Shown here one piece after another: positions 8,283 through 17,306 of a stretch of DNA of 64,000 nt. The stretch spans positions 114,597-178,596 of the forward strand of contig NZ_ATZI01000006.1 in assembly GCF_000428125.1 (NCBI RefSeq), in the 5' to 3' direction. The notes under the pieces are model-generated. The model was not told the origin of the DNA. It made no database searches and was given only the letters and a program-made list of their open reading frames with translations. Position numbers and translations under genes: made by a program. Positions within the stretch are counted from its first letter, which is position 1; each line of letters begins with the position of its first letter. Source of the stretch: Bacteroides graminisolvens DSM 19988 = JCM 15093 (lineage in GTDB: Bacteria; Bacteroidota; Bacteroidia; Bacteroidales; Bacteroidaceae).

Positions 8283-9260
8283 TTAATCCACCTTCATATA
8301 AAAATGATTGGTCAGCTTGAATCCTCTCAATAGTTCATCCGTTTTCAAACGTTTCTTCCCGGGCAATTGCAATTCTTTGATAGCAAGGAAACCATCAACC
8401 ACAGCAACATGAATAAATGATTTGCCATCTGTGCGGATTGTACCCGGCTCAAAACGATGCTCTTCTATTATCTTTTCCGAATCAAATATCTTCACGACCA
8501 TTGATTCGTCGGCAGGAGATACCCATTCCGCCCACGCGGCCGGATAAGGCGAGAGTCCTCTGATGAAGTTATACACCGATTTAGCCGACTGCCTCCAATT
8601 TATCCGGCAAGTATCTTTAAAGATTTTGGGAGCCGGACGCAGTTCGCCTTGTACGGCCATTTTATCTTGAGGCATAGCTTTAACTGTTCCTTGCAGAATA
8701 GCATCAACCGTTTCAATAACCAACTTACCGCCTAACACCATCAACTTATCATGTACCGTTCCTACATTATCGGTTTCCTCAATAGGCACACTTACCTGTT
8801 GAATCACCTCTCCCGTATCAATTTCATGCTGTAAGAAGAATGTAGTTATACCTGTTTCTGTATCTCCATTTATCACCGCCCAGTTAATGGGAGCTGCTCC
8901 ACGATATTGAGGCAGCAAAGAAGCATGCAAATTAAACGTACCCAAACGAGGCATATCCCACACCACCTCAGGCAACATACGAAATGCCACCACTATTTGC
9001 AAATCAGCTTTCCATTCGCGCAAAGCTTCAATAAATGTCTCCTCCTTCAGTTTTTCGGGTTGTAATAAAGGTAAATTATTCTCCAGAGCAAACTCTTTGA
9101 CAGGAGAATACTGTATTTTGTGCCCTCTTCCTGCGGGTTTATCGGGCATGGTAATCACCCCTACTACGTTGTACCCTCCTTTAATCAGGCAACGCAGAGG
9201 CTCAACAGCAAACTCCGGAGTGCCCATATATACTATTCTTAAATCCTTTTTATCCATCAT
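8283..9260 (-). CDS. fmt: Methionyl-tRNA formyltransferase
   Basis: Adds a formyl group from 10-formyl-tetrahydrofolate to initiator Met-tRNA. The 325-residue protein has the N-terminal formyltransferase fold: YMGTPEFAV at the start, FNLHASLLPQYRGAAP with the catalytic Asn and His, and INGDTETGITTF with the catalytic Asp. The C-terminal OB-like domain begins near residue 210 (AAWAEW and following). Two adjacent ATG codons at the start make the first residue uncertain. It is the last gene of a sua5-clc-fmt minus-strand unit, 19 bases after the channel gene. Confidence 0.95.
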   Translation of the reverse strand: MMDKKDLRIVYMGTPEFAVEPLRCLIKGGYNVVGVITMPDKPAGRGHKIQYSPVKEFALENNLPLLQPEKLKEETFIEALREWKADLQIVVAFRMLPEVVWDMPRLGTFNLHASLLPQYRGAAPINWAVINGDTETGITTFFLQHEIDTGEVIQQVSVPIEETDNVGTVHDKLMVLGGKLVIETVDAILQGTVKAMPQDKMAVQGELRPAPKIFKDTCRINWRQSAKSVYNFIRGLSPYPAAWAEWVSPADESMVVKIFDSEKIIEEHRFEPGTIRTDGKSFIHVAVVDGFLAIKELQLPGKKRLKTDELLRGFKLTNHFYMKVD

Positions 9261-9279
9261 ACTAACTTAACTAAAAAGA

Positions 9280-11070
9280 TTAATCTTCCGAGAAATGAAC
9301 CAATACTTGTCGATACGAATTAAAGATTTTCGATTTCGAAACAAACCCTAAGTACCGACCATCTCTATCCACAACCGGTAAGTTCCACGCCTTTGTGTCA
9401 TCGAAAGTTTTCATCACCTGCTCCATGCTATCTGTGTCAAATAAACGAGCTGGCACAGAAGTCATCAGCTTATTAACCGTAAACCGGTGATACAACTCTT
9501 GACGGAACATAATATTACGGATGTCATCTAACAATACAATACCCAACAACACTCCATTCTTATCAGTTACAGGAAATACATTGCGGTGAGAGGTTGAAAT
9601 GGCTTTAACCAGTTCGCCCAAATCCATTTCAGGATGAACCGTCACAAAATCTTTCTCTACCACATTTTCCATTTTCATCAACGTAAGCACTGCTTTATCT
9701 TTATGATGGGTAAGTAGTTCTCCTTTTTTGGCTAAACGCATGGAGTAAATACTATGAGGCTCAAACACAATGATGGTAAGATAAGAACTTACGGCCACAA
9801 TCATCAATGGAAGGAATAAATCATATCCTCCGGTCAGTTCAGCAATCAGAAACACACCCGTCAACGGTGCATGCATCACCCCACTCATTACGCCTGCCAT
9901 TCCCATAAGAGCAAAGTTTTTCTCGGGCAATCCGGGAAAAATGCCTAGTTCGTTACTGAAGTGAGAAAATACAAAGCCAGCAATACAGCCCAAAAAAAGT
10001 GAAGGGGCAAAAATACCTCCGCATCCCCCGCCTCCATTTGTAGCAGCCGATGCGAATACCTTAAAAAGGACAATAAGCAACAAGTAAACAAGGAGTAAGT
10101 TACCGTATCCGTAAAACAGAGAATTATTCATAACGGTATCCCATTCCATGTTGCTTATTCCGTTGAGCAATAATTCTATGGTATCATAACCTTCACCGTA
10201 AAGCGGAGGAAAAAGGAAGATTAGTATACTCAGCATGACACCTCCCAAAACTAATTTGCTGTACACACCCTTGAAACGGGCATAGAAATTCTCGACCACA
10301 TTCATGGCTCGGGTGAAATACAAAGAAACCAGTCCGCAAAAAATGCCTAACAAAATAACATACGGAATACGTTCCAATAAAAACGGTTGATCCATGTGGA
10401 ACTTGAACATAGCCTCTTGTCCGGTAACAACATAAGAAACCGTCGCAGCAGTAACCGAGGTAATAAGCAATGGCAGCAAAGAGCTCATGGTTAGATCAAT
10501 CATCAATACCTCGATGGTGAAAACGAGTCCCGCTATTGGTGCCTTGAAGATACCCGATATCGCTCCGGCAGCACCGCATCCCACAAGCAACATCAACGTG
10601 CGTTGCTCCATTTTAAAAAGACTTCCCAAGTTAGAACCGATAGCAGACCCCGTCAAAACAATAGGTGCCTCCGCTCCTACTGAACCACCAAAACCAATAG
10701 TAATAGCACTGGCAATTGTTGACGACCAGATATTATGTCGTTTGATGCGTCCCTGCCTACGCGAGATGGCATAAAGAATCTTTGTAACTCCATGGCTAAT
10801 GTCATCTTTCACAATATTACGGACAAACAAACCCGCCAAAAAGATTCCCACTACCGGATAAACCAAATACAAATAGTTAGCTTCTGTTGAATCGAAATTA
10901 TCGGTAAGAAAGTTCTGAATTAAATGAATAAGATACTTTAATATTAAAGCAGCAAAAGCAGTAAACAAGCCTACCAGAAAACTTAACATCAAGATAAAAT
11001 GCTTCTCCTGAATTTCGTTTTCCCGCCAAATAATAAAACGCTGAATGATACCTATGTTTATTTTTTCCAT
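9280..11070 (-). CDS. ClC-type chloride channel or H+/Cl- antiporter with paired CBS domains
   Basis: A 596-residue inner-membrane protein. After a cytoplasmic start there are about ten or more hydrophobic segments. Ion-path motifs of the ClC family are visible: GGSVGAEAP, which holds the Glu at the place of the gating glutamate, and GGIFAPSLFLG. Two CBS domains fill roughly residues 450-590 (NVFPVTDKNGVLLGIV and NLPVVDRDGRYLGFVSK) and probably sense nucleotides. It lies 35 bases after sua5 and 19 before fmt. Channel versus exchanger cannot be decided by eye. Confidence 0.9.
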   Translation of the reverse strand: MEKINIGIIQRFIIWRENEIQEKHFILMLSFLVGLFTAFAALILKYLIHLIQNFLTDNFDSTEANYLYLVYPVVGIFLAGLFVRNIVKDDISHGVTKILYAISRRQGRIKRHNIWSSTIASAITIGFGGSVGAEAPIVLTGSAIGSNLGSLFKMEQRTLMLLVGCGAAGAISGIFKAPIAGLVFTIEVLMIDLTMSSLLPLLITSVTAATVSYVVTGQEAMFKFHMDQPFLLERIPYVILLGIFCGLVSLYFTRAMNVVENFYARFKGVYSKLVLGGVMLSILIFLFPPLYGEGYDTIELLLNGISNMEWDTVMNNSLFYGYGNLLLVYLLLIVLFKVFASAATNGGGGCGGIFAPSLFLGCIAGFVFSHFSNELGIFPGLPEKNFALMGMAGVMSGVMHAPLTGVFLIAELTGGYDLFLPLMIVAVSSYLTIIVFEPHSIYSMRLAKKGELLTHHKDKAVLTLMKMENVVEKDFVTVHPEMDLGELVKAISTSHRNVFPVTDKNGVLLGIVLLDDIRNIMFRQELYHRFTVNKLMTSVPARLFDTDSMEQVMKTFDDTKAWNLPVVDRDGRYLGFVSKSKIFNSYRQVLVHFSED

Positions 11071-11105
11071 GATAACTGTTTATTCCCAAGCCCTTGGTTC
11101 GGAAT

Positions 11106-11669
11106 CTATTCTCTAATAATTTTAATTACGCCACCCTTGTCAAGTTTAATAATACTCGAAGGTTTGGGGCGACTCATCTCATTTTGACGATACGTAACCA
11201 CATAATCCACCAACGATTTAATTTCTTCACTGATTTCACTGAAGTTAGCCGGCGAAGGCTGTCCGCTTATATTAGCTGAAGTTGACACAATAGCTTTGCG
11301 AAAGCGTTGACACAACTGACGCGAAAAATCTTCGGAAGTAACACGTATACCTACACTACCGTCTTCCGCCAATAAGTTTTGAGCCAAGTTCCGAGCGCCT
11401 GAATAAATAATAGTCATCGGTTTATCTGCCAATTCTATTAAATCCCACGCTACAGATGGGACTTCATCCACATAGAAATCAACTTTCACAGCAGAATCAA
11501 CTAATACGAGCATCGCTTTACTATCAGCCCGTTGTTTGATTTCATAAACTTTACGTACCGCATCAGGGTTTGTGGCATCGCAACCAAGTCCCCAAATGGT
11601 ATCAGTAGGATAAAGAATAACACCGCCTTCGGCCATTACCTGGCAGGATTTTTTAATATCTTCAATCAT
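11106..11669 (-). CDS. tsaC: Threonylcarbamoyl-AMP synthase (Sua5/YrdC/YwlC)
   Basis: Makes L-threonylcarbamoyl-adenylate from threonine, bicarbonate and ATP for the t6A37 modification of ANN-decoding tRNAs. Visible: GGVILYPTDTIWGLGCDA, KQRADSKAMLVL with the KxR pocket, and TSANISGQPSP. Length 187 residues from the ATG at 11669, a single YrdC domain without the Sua5 tail. A longer start at 11702 is rejected because the -7 box TATTTTTG overlaps it. It heads the unit with the ClC channel and fmt, and shares a very tight divergent promoter region with the thioesterase gene. Confidence 0.9.
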   Translation of the reverse strand: MIEDIKKSCQVMAEGGVILYPTDTIWGLGCDATNPDAVRKVYEIKQRADSKAMLVLVDSAVKVDFYVDEVPSVAWDLIELADKPMTIIYSGARNLAQNLLAEDGSVGIRVTSEDFSRQLCQRFRKAIVSTSANISGQPSPANFSEISEEIKSLVDYVVTYRQNEMSRPKPSSIIKLDKGGVIKIIRE

Positions 11670-11699
11670 TTCTTTGCCTATTGTATAATGAATAACACG

Positions 11700-11707
11700 C
11701 AAAAATA
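11700..11707 (-). promoter_or_regulatory. -7 box TATTTTTG for the tsaC unit
   Basis: Minus-strand TATTTTTG, 30 bases before the ATG at 11669. It lies one base away from the opposite-strand -7 box at 11709-11716. Confidence 0.55.
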
Positions 11708-11708
11708 G

Positions 11709-11716
11709 TACTTTTG
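11709..11716 (+). promoter_or_regulatory. -7 box TACTTTTG for the thioesterase gene
   Basis: TACTTTTG on the plus strand, 31 bases before the ATG at 11748. No convincing -33 box is seen. Confidence 0.55.
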
Positions 11717-11747
11717 CCCGACAATAAAAAGTTTAAGAGAGAACATA

Positions 11748-12179
11748 ATGGAAGAAATTGAATTTCACCACACACTGCCCATACAGCTTCGTTTCAACGA
11801 TGTAGACAAGTTTGGGCATGTGAATAATGCTGTTTATTTTACCTTTTATGATTTGGGAAAGACAGAATACTTCGCCTTTGTGTGTCCGCATGTCGACTGG
11901 AGTAAAGATGGAATTGTAGTTGTTAACATCGAAGCCAATTTCCTCTCGCCCGTATTTTCATCTGATAATGTGGCTGTGCAGACCGCCGTAAATGAAATCG
12001 GCAAGAAAAGTTTCCATCTTATTCAACGTGTGGTCGACGTTAATACGGACGAAGTAAAATGCATCTGTAAATCGGTTATGGTAGCTTTTGATCTCGAAAA
12101 GAACGAATCTAAAGAACTGGAAGAAGAATGGAAAGACGCCATCTGCCAGTTCGAAGGTCGTGACCTGCGAAAAAAATAA
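11748..12179 (+). CDS. Acyl-CoA thioesterase, 4HBT hot-dog fold
   Basis: A 143-residue single hot-dog domain of the 4-hydroxybenzoyl-CoA thioesterase/YbgC/FadM type. The active-site region RFNDVDKFGHVNNAVYFTFYDLGKTEYF contains the Asp and the HVNN motif typical of the family. It hydrolyses an acyl-CoA or acyl-ACP whose identity cannot be read from sequence. It lies 114 bases before recJ and may be co-transcribed with it. Confidence 0.85.
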   Translation: MEEIEFHHTLPIQLRFNDVDKFGHVNNAVYFTFYDLGKTEYFAFVCPHVDWSKDGIVVVNIEANFLSPVFSSDNVAVQTAVNEIGKKSFHLIQRVVDVNTDEVKCICKSVMVAFDLEKNESKELEEEWKDAICQFEGRDLRKK

Positions 12180-12293
12180 TCGTTAAATTTCTACGTGGGC
12201 TTTCGTTTTTTTTCGTACTTTTACCAATCAATGGCGAAGCACAACAAGCCGCCATTCCTTTGAAGCAAAGAAAGAAAAAAAACAATATATAAA

Positions 12294-14012
12294 ATGAATC
12301 ACAAATGGAATTATCGACCCATAACACCAGAAGAAGAACAAGCGAGTGAGCAATTGGCCCGGGAACTGGGAATCAGTCCTATCCTGGGTCGTCTATTAAT
12401 ACAACGGGGAATAACAACAGCAACTGAAGCTAAGAGTTTTTTCCGTCCGCAACTGCTTGATTTGCACGATCCATTCTTGATGAACGATATGGATATTGCA
12501 GTGGAACGCCTGAACAAGGCGATGGGAAAGAAAGAACGCATACTGATTTACGGAGATTACGATGTTGACGGAACCACAGCCGTGGCTCTTGTTTACAAGT
12601 TCATCCAACAATTTTATTCGAACATTGATTACTACGTACCCGACCGGTACAATGAAGGCTACGGAGTTTCTTATCGAGGCATTGATTATGCTGCAGAAAC
12701 CGGCGTGGGATTAATCATCGTACTCGATTGCGGTATCAAAGCTGTCAATGAAATCACTTATGCAAAAGAGAAAGGGATCGATTTCATTGTCTGTGATCAC
12801 CATGTGCCCGACGACATACTGCCGCCCGCCGTAGCCATCCTTAATGCCAAACGAGCCGACAACACTTATCCTTACACACATCTTTCGGGATGCGGCGTAG
12901 GATTTAAGTTCATGCAAGCATTTGCCCTCAACAACGGTATAGAATTTCACCACCTGATTCCGTTACTCGATTTAGTTGCCGTGAGTGTCGCGTCGGACAT
13001 CGTTCCGATTATGGGCGAAAACCGCATCCTGACCTACCATGGACTTAGGCAAATAAACAGTAACCCCAGTGTGGGATTGAAAGCCATTATTGATGTATGC
13101 GGACTAACTGAGAAGGAAATTACCGTCAGTGATATTGTCTTCAAAATCGGACCACGCATCAATGCATCGGGACGCATACAAAACGGGAAAGAGGCGGTTG
13201 ATTTGCTGATAGAGAAGGATTTGTTAGCCGCCCTGGAAAAGGGTAACCAAATCAACCAGTACAATGAAACCCGAAAGGATTTGGATAAAACAATGACAGA
13301 AGAAGCCAATCGCATCGTAACAGAGCTTAAAGGATTGGCAGATCGTCGTTCCATTGTTCTCTACAACGAAGACTGGCACAAAGGAGTTATTGGCATTGTG
13401 GCTTCTCGACTGACTGAAGTTTATTACCGGCCTGCCGTAGTACTTACACGCACTGATGACATGGCAACAGGATCGGCTCGTTCTGTTTCCGGATTCGATG
13501 TATATAAAGCCATTGAACATTGTCGCGACTTGCTTACCAGTTTTGGTGGCCATACGTATGCTGCCGGCCTATCAATGAAAATTGAACAAGTACCCGAGTT
13601 TACCCGACGATTTGAAGAATTCGTATCGGAACATATTCTACCCGAACAGACCTTTGCGGTGATTGATATTGATGCTGAAATAGACTTCAAAGACATCAAC
13701 GCCAAGTTCTCCAGTGATCTGAAGAAGTTCAACCCTTTTGGACCAGGAAATAACAAACCCATATTTTGTACGCATCACGTTTATGATTATGGTACTAGTA
13801 AAGTGGTAGGGCGCGATCAAGAACACATCAAGCTGGAGCTGGTCGACAATAAATCTAATAACGTTATGAACGGCATTGCATTCGGACAAAGTTCTCATGT
13901 ACGCTATATCAAAACCAAACGTTCTTTTGATATCTGCTACTCCATTGAAGAGAACTCCCATAGAAAGGGCGAAGTGCAATTACAAATTGAAGATATCAAA
14001 CCCGCAGAGTGA
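12294..14012 (+). CDS. recJ: Single-stranded-DNA-specific 5'-3' exonuclease RecJ
   Basis: Degrades single-stranded DNA 5' to 3' in recombination, mismatch and base-excision repair. The 572-residue protein has the DHH phosphoesterase motifs: DYDVDGTTA, LDCGIK, and CDHHVPD. The DHHA1 domain carries GIVASRLTEVYYRPAVVL and GSARSVSGFDVY with GGHTYAAGL. A C-terminal OB domain follows (about 455-570). It overlaps recQ by GTGA, so the two repair genes are translationally coupled. Confidence 0.95.
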   Translation: MNHKWNYRPITPEEEQASEQLARELGISPILGRLLIQRGITTATEAKSFFRPQLLDLHDPFLMNDMDIAVERLNKAMGKKERILIYGDYDVDGTTAVALVYKFIQQFYSNIDYYVPDRYNEGYGVSYRGIDYAAETGVGLIIVLDCGIKAVNEITYAKEKGIDFIVCDHHVPDDILPPAVAILNAKRADNTYPYTHLSGCGVGFKFMQAFALNNGIEFHHLIPLLDLVAVSVASDIVPIMGENRILTYHGLRQINSNPSVGLKAIIDVCGLTEKEITVSDIVFKIGPRINASGRIQNGKEAVDLLIEKDLLAALEKGNQINQYNETRKDLDKTMTEEANRIVTELKGLADRRSIVLYNEDWHKGVIGIVASRLTEVYYRPAVVLTRTDDMATGSARSVSGFDVYKAIEHCRDLLTSFGGHTYAAGLSMKIEQVPEFTRRFEEFVSEHILPEQTFAVIDIDAEIDFKDINAKFSSDLKKFNPFGPGNNKPIFCTHHVYDYGTSKVVGRDQEHIKLELVDNKSNNVMNGIAFGQSSHVRYIKTKRSFDICYSIEENSHRKGEVQLQIEDIKPAE

Positions 14013-15931
14013 GCCTTTATCACGAAATACTCAAACGCTATTGGGGGTATGACGCTTTTCGCGATTTGCAGGAAGAAATTATCACCAGCATTGGAGAAGG
14101 AAAAGATACCCTCGGGCTAATGCCTACCGGTGGAGGAAAATCTATCACCTTTCAGGTACCGGCATTGGCAAAGGAAGGAATGTGTCTGGTTATTACCCCG
14201 CTCATCGCATTGATGAAAGATCAGGTAGAGAACCTAAAGAGCAGGGACATAAAGGCCATAGCCATCTATTCGGGCATGACCCGTCAAGAAATTATAGTTG
14301 CACTGGAAAACTGCATCTTCGGGAACTACAAATTCTTATACATCTCACCGGAACGACTTGACACGGAAATATTCCGCGTCAAGCTCCGCTCCATGAACAT
14401 CAGCATGATTACCGTTGACGAAAGTCATTGCATCTCGCAATGGGGTTATGACTTTAGACCGGCTTACCTGAAGATTGCCGAAATCAGAGAACTTCTACCA
14501 GACATTCCGGTACTTGCACTCACAGCAACAGCTACTCCCGAAGTAGTGAAAGACATTCAACAACGTCTTCATTTCAAAAAGGAGAATGTATTTCGAATGA
14601 GTTTTGAGCGCAAAAATCTGGCTTATATTGTGCGCAATACTGACAATAAGACCGGCGAAATTCTGCACATACTGAACCGAATGCCCGGAAGCTCCATCAT
14701 CTACGTACGAAATAGAAAACGAACCAAAGAAACCACACTTTTCCTTCAACGTGAAGGTATCACAGCCGACTTCTATCATGCCGGCCTGAACAATGACGTG
14801 AAAGACCTTCGCCAGAAACGATGGCAATCCGGTGAATGCCGGGTGATGGTTGCCACCAATGCCTTTGGTATGGGAATAGACAAACCCGATGTAAGAACCG
14901 TTATTCACTTAGATTTGCCCGACTCTCCCGAAGCTTACTTTCAAGAAGCAGGAAGAGCAGGAAGAGATGGTGAAAAGGCATACGCCATCATCTTGTATGC
15001 CAATTCGGATAAGGCCGCTCTTAAAAAACGAATATCAGATACCTTTCCCGAAAAAGACTATATAAAGCAGGTTTACGAGCAACTGAATTACTATTACCAA
15101 ATGGCAATGGGCGACGGATTGGGGTGTATGTTCGATTTTAACCTCGAGGACTTCTGCCGAAGATACAAACACTTCCCTGTGCCTGCCGACAGTGCCCTAA
15201 AGATTCTGACCCAGGCAGGTTACATTGAATACACCGACGAACAGGACAATGCATCACGACTACTCTTCACCACACGCCGCGAAGAACTTTATAAACTTCG
15301 TGAAATGGGTGAACAGGCCGACTTATTGATACAAACCATCCTTCGTTCATACACAGGCGTGTTTACCGATTATGCTTATATACACGAAGATTCGTTGGCT
15401 ATGCGCACAGGCCTTACCCGCCAACAGATATACGATTTACTCATCGTATTGGCCAAACGAAGAATCCTCGATTATATTCCCCACAAAAAGACACCTTATA
15501 TTATATATAAAAGAGAACGGGTAGAATTGCGGCATCTTCAAATCAGCAAAACCGTTTATGAAGAGCGCAAAGAGCGTTACGAAGCCCGTATCAAAGCCAT
15601 GCTGGAATATGTAACATCAGAAACGGCTTGCCGCAGCAGGATGTTGCTGCATTACTTCGGAGAGAAGAACGAACACAACTGCGAGCAATGCGACACTTGC
15701 ATCAATCGAAAGAAAAACAATGGGGTGACCGATTCATCTTATAATGTGTTACGCAGACAGATTCTGGAGATGCTCAGTGTGCAACAACGCACACCTGCCG
15801 ATCTAGCCCGACTCATTGAGGCCGATAAAGAAGAGATTGCCGCCGTTATTCGCTTTCTGCTTGACAAAGGAGAAATTCAAATGGAGGATGGTATGCTTCA
15901 AACAAAAAATACTACTTTTGCAAATAACTAA
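14009..15931 (+). CDS. recQ: ATP-dependent DNA helicase RecQ
   Basis: A 3'-5' superfamily 2 helicase of recombination and repair. Walker A MPTGGGKSITFQ, DEAH-type box DESHCISQWGYDFRP, motif III LTATATP, and motif VI QEAGRAGRDG are visible. A zinc-binding RecQ C-terminal module follows (Cys near the ACRSRMLLHYFGE segment and CEQCDTC), and the end (TPADLARLIEADKEE) looks like a small winged-helix. No clear HRDC domain is seen, so it is a shorter RecQ than E. coli's domain set. The start is GTG overlapping the recJ stop by four bases. Confidence 0.93.
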   Translation: MSLYHEILKRYWGYDAFRDLQEEIITSIGEGKDTLGLMPTGGGKSITFQVPALAKEGMCLVITPLIALMKDQVENLKSRDIKAIAIYSGMTRQEIIVALENCIFGNYKFLYISPERLDTEIFRVKLRSMNISMITVDESHCISQWGYDFRPAYLKIAEIRELLPDIPVLALTATATPEVVKDIQQRLHFKKENVFRMSFERKNLAYIVRNTDNKTGEILHILNRMPGSSIIYVRNRKRTKETTLFLQREGITADFYHAGLNNDVKDLRQKRWQSGECRVMVATNAFGMGIDKPDVRTVIHLDLPDSPEAYFQEAGRAGRDGEKAYAIILYANSDKAALKKRISDTFPEKDYIKQVYEQLNYYYQMAMGDGLGCMFDFNLEDFCRRYKHFPVPADSALKILTQAGYIEYTDEQDNASRLLFTTRREELYKLREMGEQADLLIQTILRSYTGVFTDYAYIHEDSLAMRTGLTRQQIYDLLIVLAKRRILDYIPHKKTPYIIYKRERVELRHLQISKTVYEERKERYEARIKAMLEYVTSETACRSRMLLHYFGEKNEHNCEQCDTCINRKKNNGVTDSSYNVLRRQILEMLSVQQRTPADLARLIEADKEEIAAVIRFLLDKGEIQMEDGMLQTKNTTFANN

Positions 15932-15944
15932 AAAATAATCAAAC

Positions 15945-16910
15945 ATGGCCAGTTTCTTTAAATCATTCTTTTTGGGAAAGACAGAGACTCCCGAGGAAGC
16001 TAAAGCAAAAAACGAGAAGAAAAACTTCGATATATTAAAGTTTGACGGACTACGTGCTCAACGTATGGGACGCACCGATTATGCATTATCATGCTTCACA
16101 CAGGCATTAGCCATTGAAAAAGAGTTTGAGACCATGAGTTATCTTGCCCAACTGTATACACAACTCTCTGAATTAGAAAAAGCACGCGAAATACTTGAGG
16201 AAATGGCTCAAATGGAACCTGAAATCATCAGTACCTTCTTTCAGCTTACTCATGTATGTTACATGCAGGAAGATTACGCTGCCATGAAAACGAATGCGCA
16301 GAAAGCCGTTGAACTGGAGCAAGAAAATGCGACCGCCTACTTATGGCTAGCCAAAGCGGAACACGGATTGAAGGATCAAATGAACACGATTGCCCATCTC
16401 ACCAAAGCCATTGCTTTAAAAGAAGATTATACTGAGGCTTTGCTTCTGCGGGCAGAAGAGTTGCTATCCATGCAAGTATATAAAGAAGCGTCCGAGGATA
16501 TAGAAACGATATTGCAACAATCACCCGATGATGAAGCCGCTTTACTTTTAAAAGGAAGATGGGCTGAGGCAACTAATCAGATTGCAGCGGCAGAAGAAAG
16601 CTATAAACAGGTTTCGGAATTAAACCCATTCAATGAACAAGCGTACCTTCTCCTAGGCAAACTATACATTTCGCAGAAAAAGCTGGTAGAAGCTATAGCC
16701 ACATTCGATGAAGCCATAGAACTAAACCCCAACTTTGCCGCAGCGTATCACGAACGTGGTCGCGCCAAATTATTAAATGGAGATAAAGAAGGTTCTGTAG
16801 AAGATATGAAAATGTCATTAGAACTTAACCCTCGCGAAGAGGCAGCCCTAAGCGGTCAGTTCAATAACCAAGGAGAAAAATTCGACAACGTATTGGGTTT
16901 TGTGCATTGA
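15945..16910 (+). CDS. Tetratricopeptide repeat protein
   Basis: A 321-residue soluble protein made almost wholly of TPR units from about residue 35 to 300 (for example DYALSCFTQALAIEKEF, EAIATFDEAIELNPNFAAAY). There is no signal peptide, so it is probably cytoplasmic. TPRs mediate protein contacts and no enzyme domain is present. It lies 13 bases after recQ and likely shares its transcript, but that does not show a role in DNA repair. Confidence 0.85.
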   Translation: MASFFKSFFLGKTETPEEAKAKNEKKNFDILKFDGLRAQRMGRTDYALSCFTQALAIEKEFETMSYLAQLYTQLSELEKAREILEEMAQMEPEIISTFFQLTHVCYMQEDYAAMKTNAQKAVELEQENATAYLWLAKAEHGLKDQMNTIAHLTKAIALKEDYTEALLLRAEELLSMQVYKEASEDIETILQQSPDDEAALLLKGRWAEATNQIAAAEESYKQVSELNPFNEQAYLLLGKLYISQKKLVEAIATFDEAIELNPNFAAAYHERGRAKLLNGDKEGSVEDMKMSLELNPREEAALSGQFNNQGEKFDNVLGFVH

Positions 16911-17211
16911 GCAAATTACCTATAGAATTTCTTTTCTCCCCATCATCCCCACATAAATAAATCAAAGGCTTTAATTCTTCTCTTCATCAGGAGGGATAAA
17001 GCTTATTCCCCCGGGTCTACCTATAGCTAGATTCGGGCATATACAGCGTTGTATATTCTAGTATAAGAAGCAAAAATAAACTATAAAGTCATATTGATTC
17101 AGGTAGAAATAAAATTGCAGTTTATACCTTAATATTTACCGGATATCCAAACTTACTACCAGATAACCGCTATCCTCAAATTTGGCGTTTTTTTCTCTAA
17201 AAATCAACTTA
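16911..17211. other. Gene-free stretch before the coiled-coil lipoprotein gene
   Basis: No reading frame of interest. A short inverted repeat GGGATAA/TTATTCCC near 16993-17010 could fold but lacks a T run, so it is at best a weak terminator for the TPR gene. The rest is AT-rich with nothing recognised. Confidence 0.4.
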
Positions 17212-17219
17212 TATCTTTG
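17212..17219 (+). promoter_or_regulatory. -7 box TATCTTTG for the coiled-coil lipoprotein gene
   Basis: TATCTTTG matches TAnnTTTG and lies about 88 bases before the ATG at 17307, leaving a long untranslated leader. The -33 region has only a run of T. Confidence 0.5.
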
Positions 17220-17306
17220 ATGCGAGACAATTGTTTTTAGCTCATAGAAGTCTCAACGTTACATTACACATCTTAACCAGTTATTTATAAATTAAATTAC
17301 AGTCTT

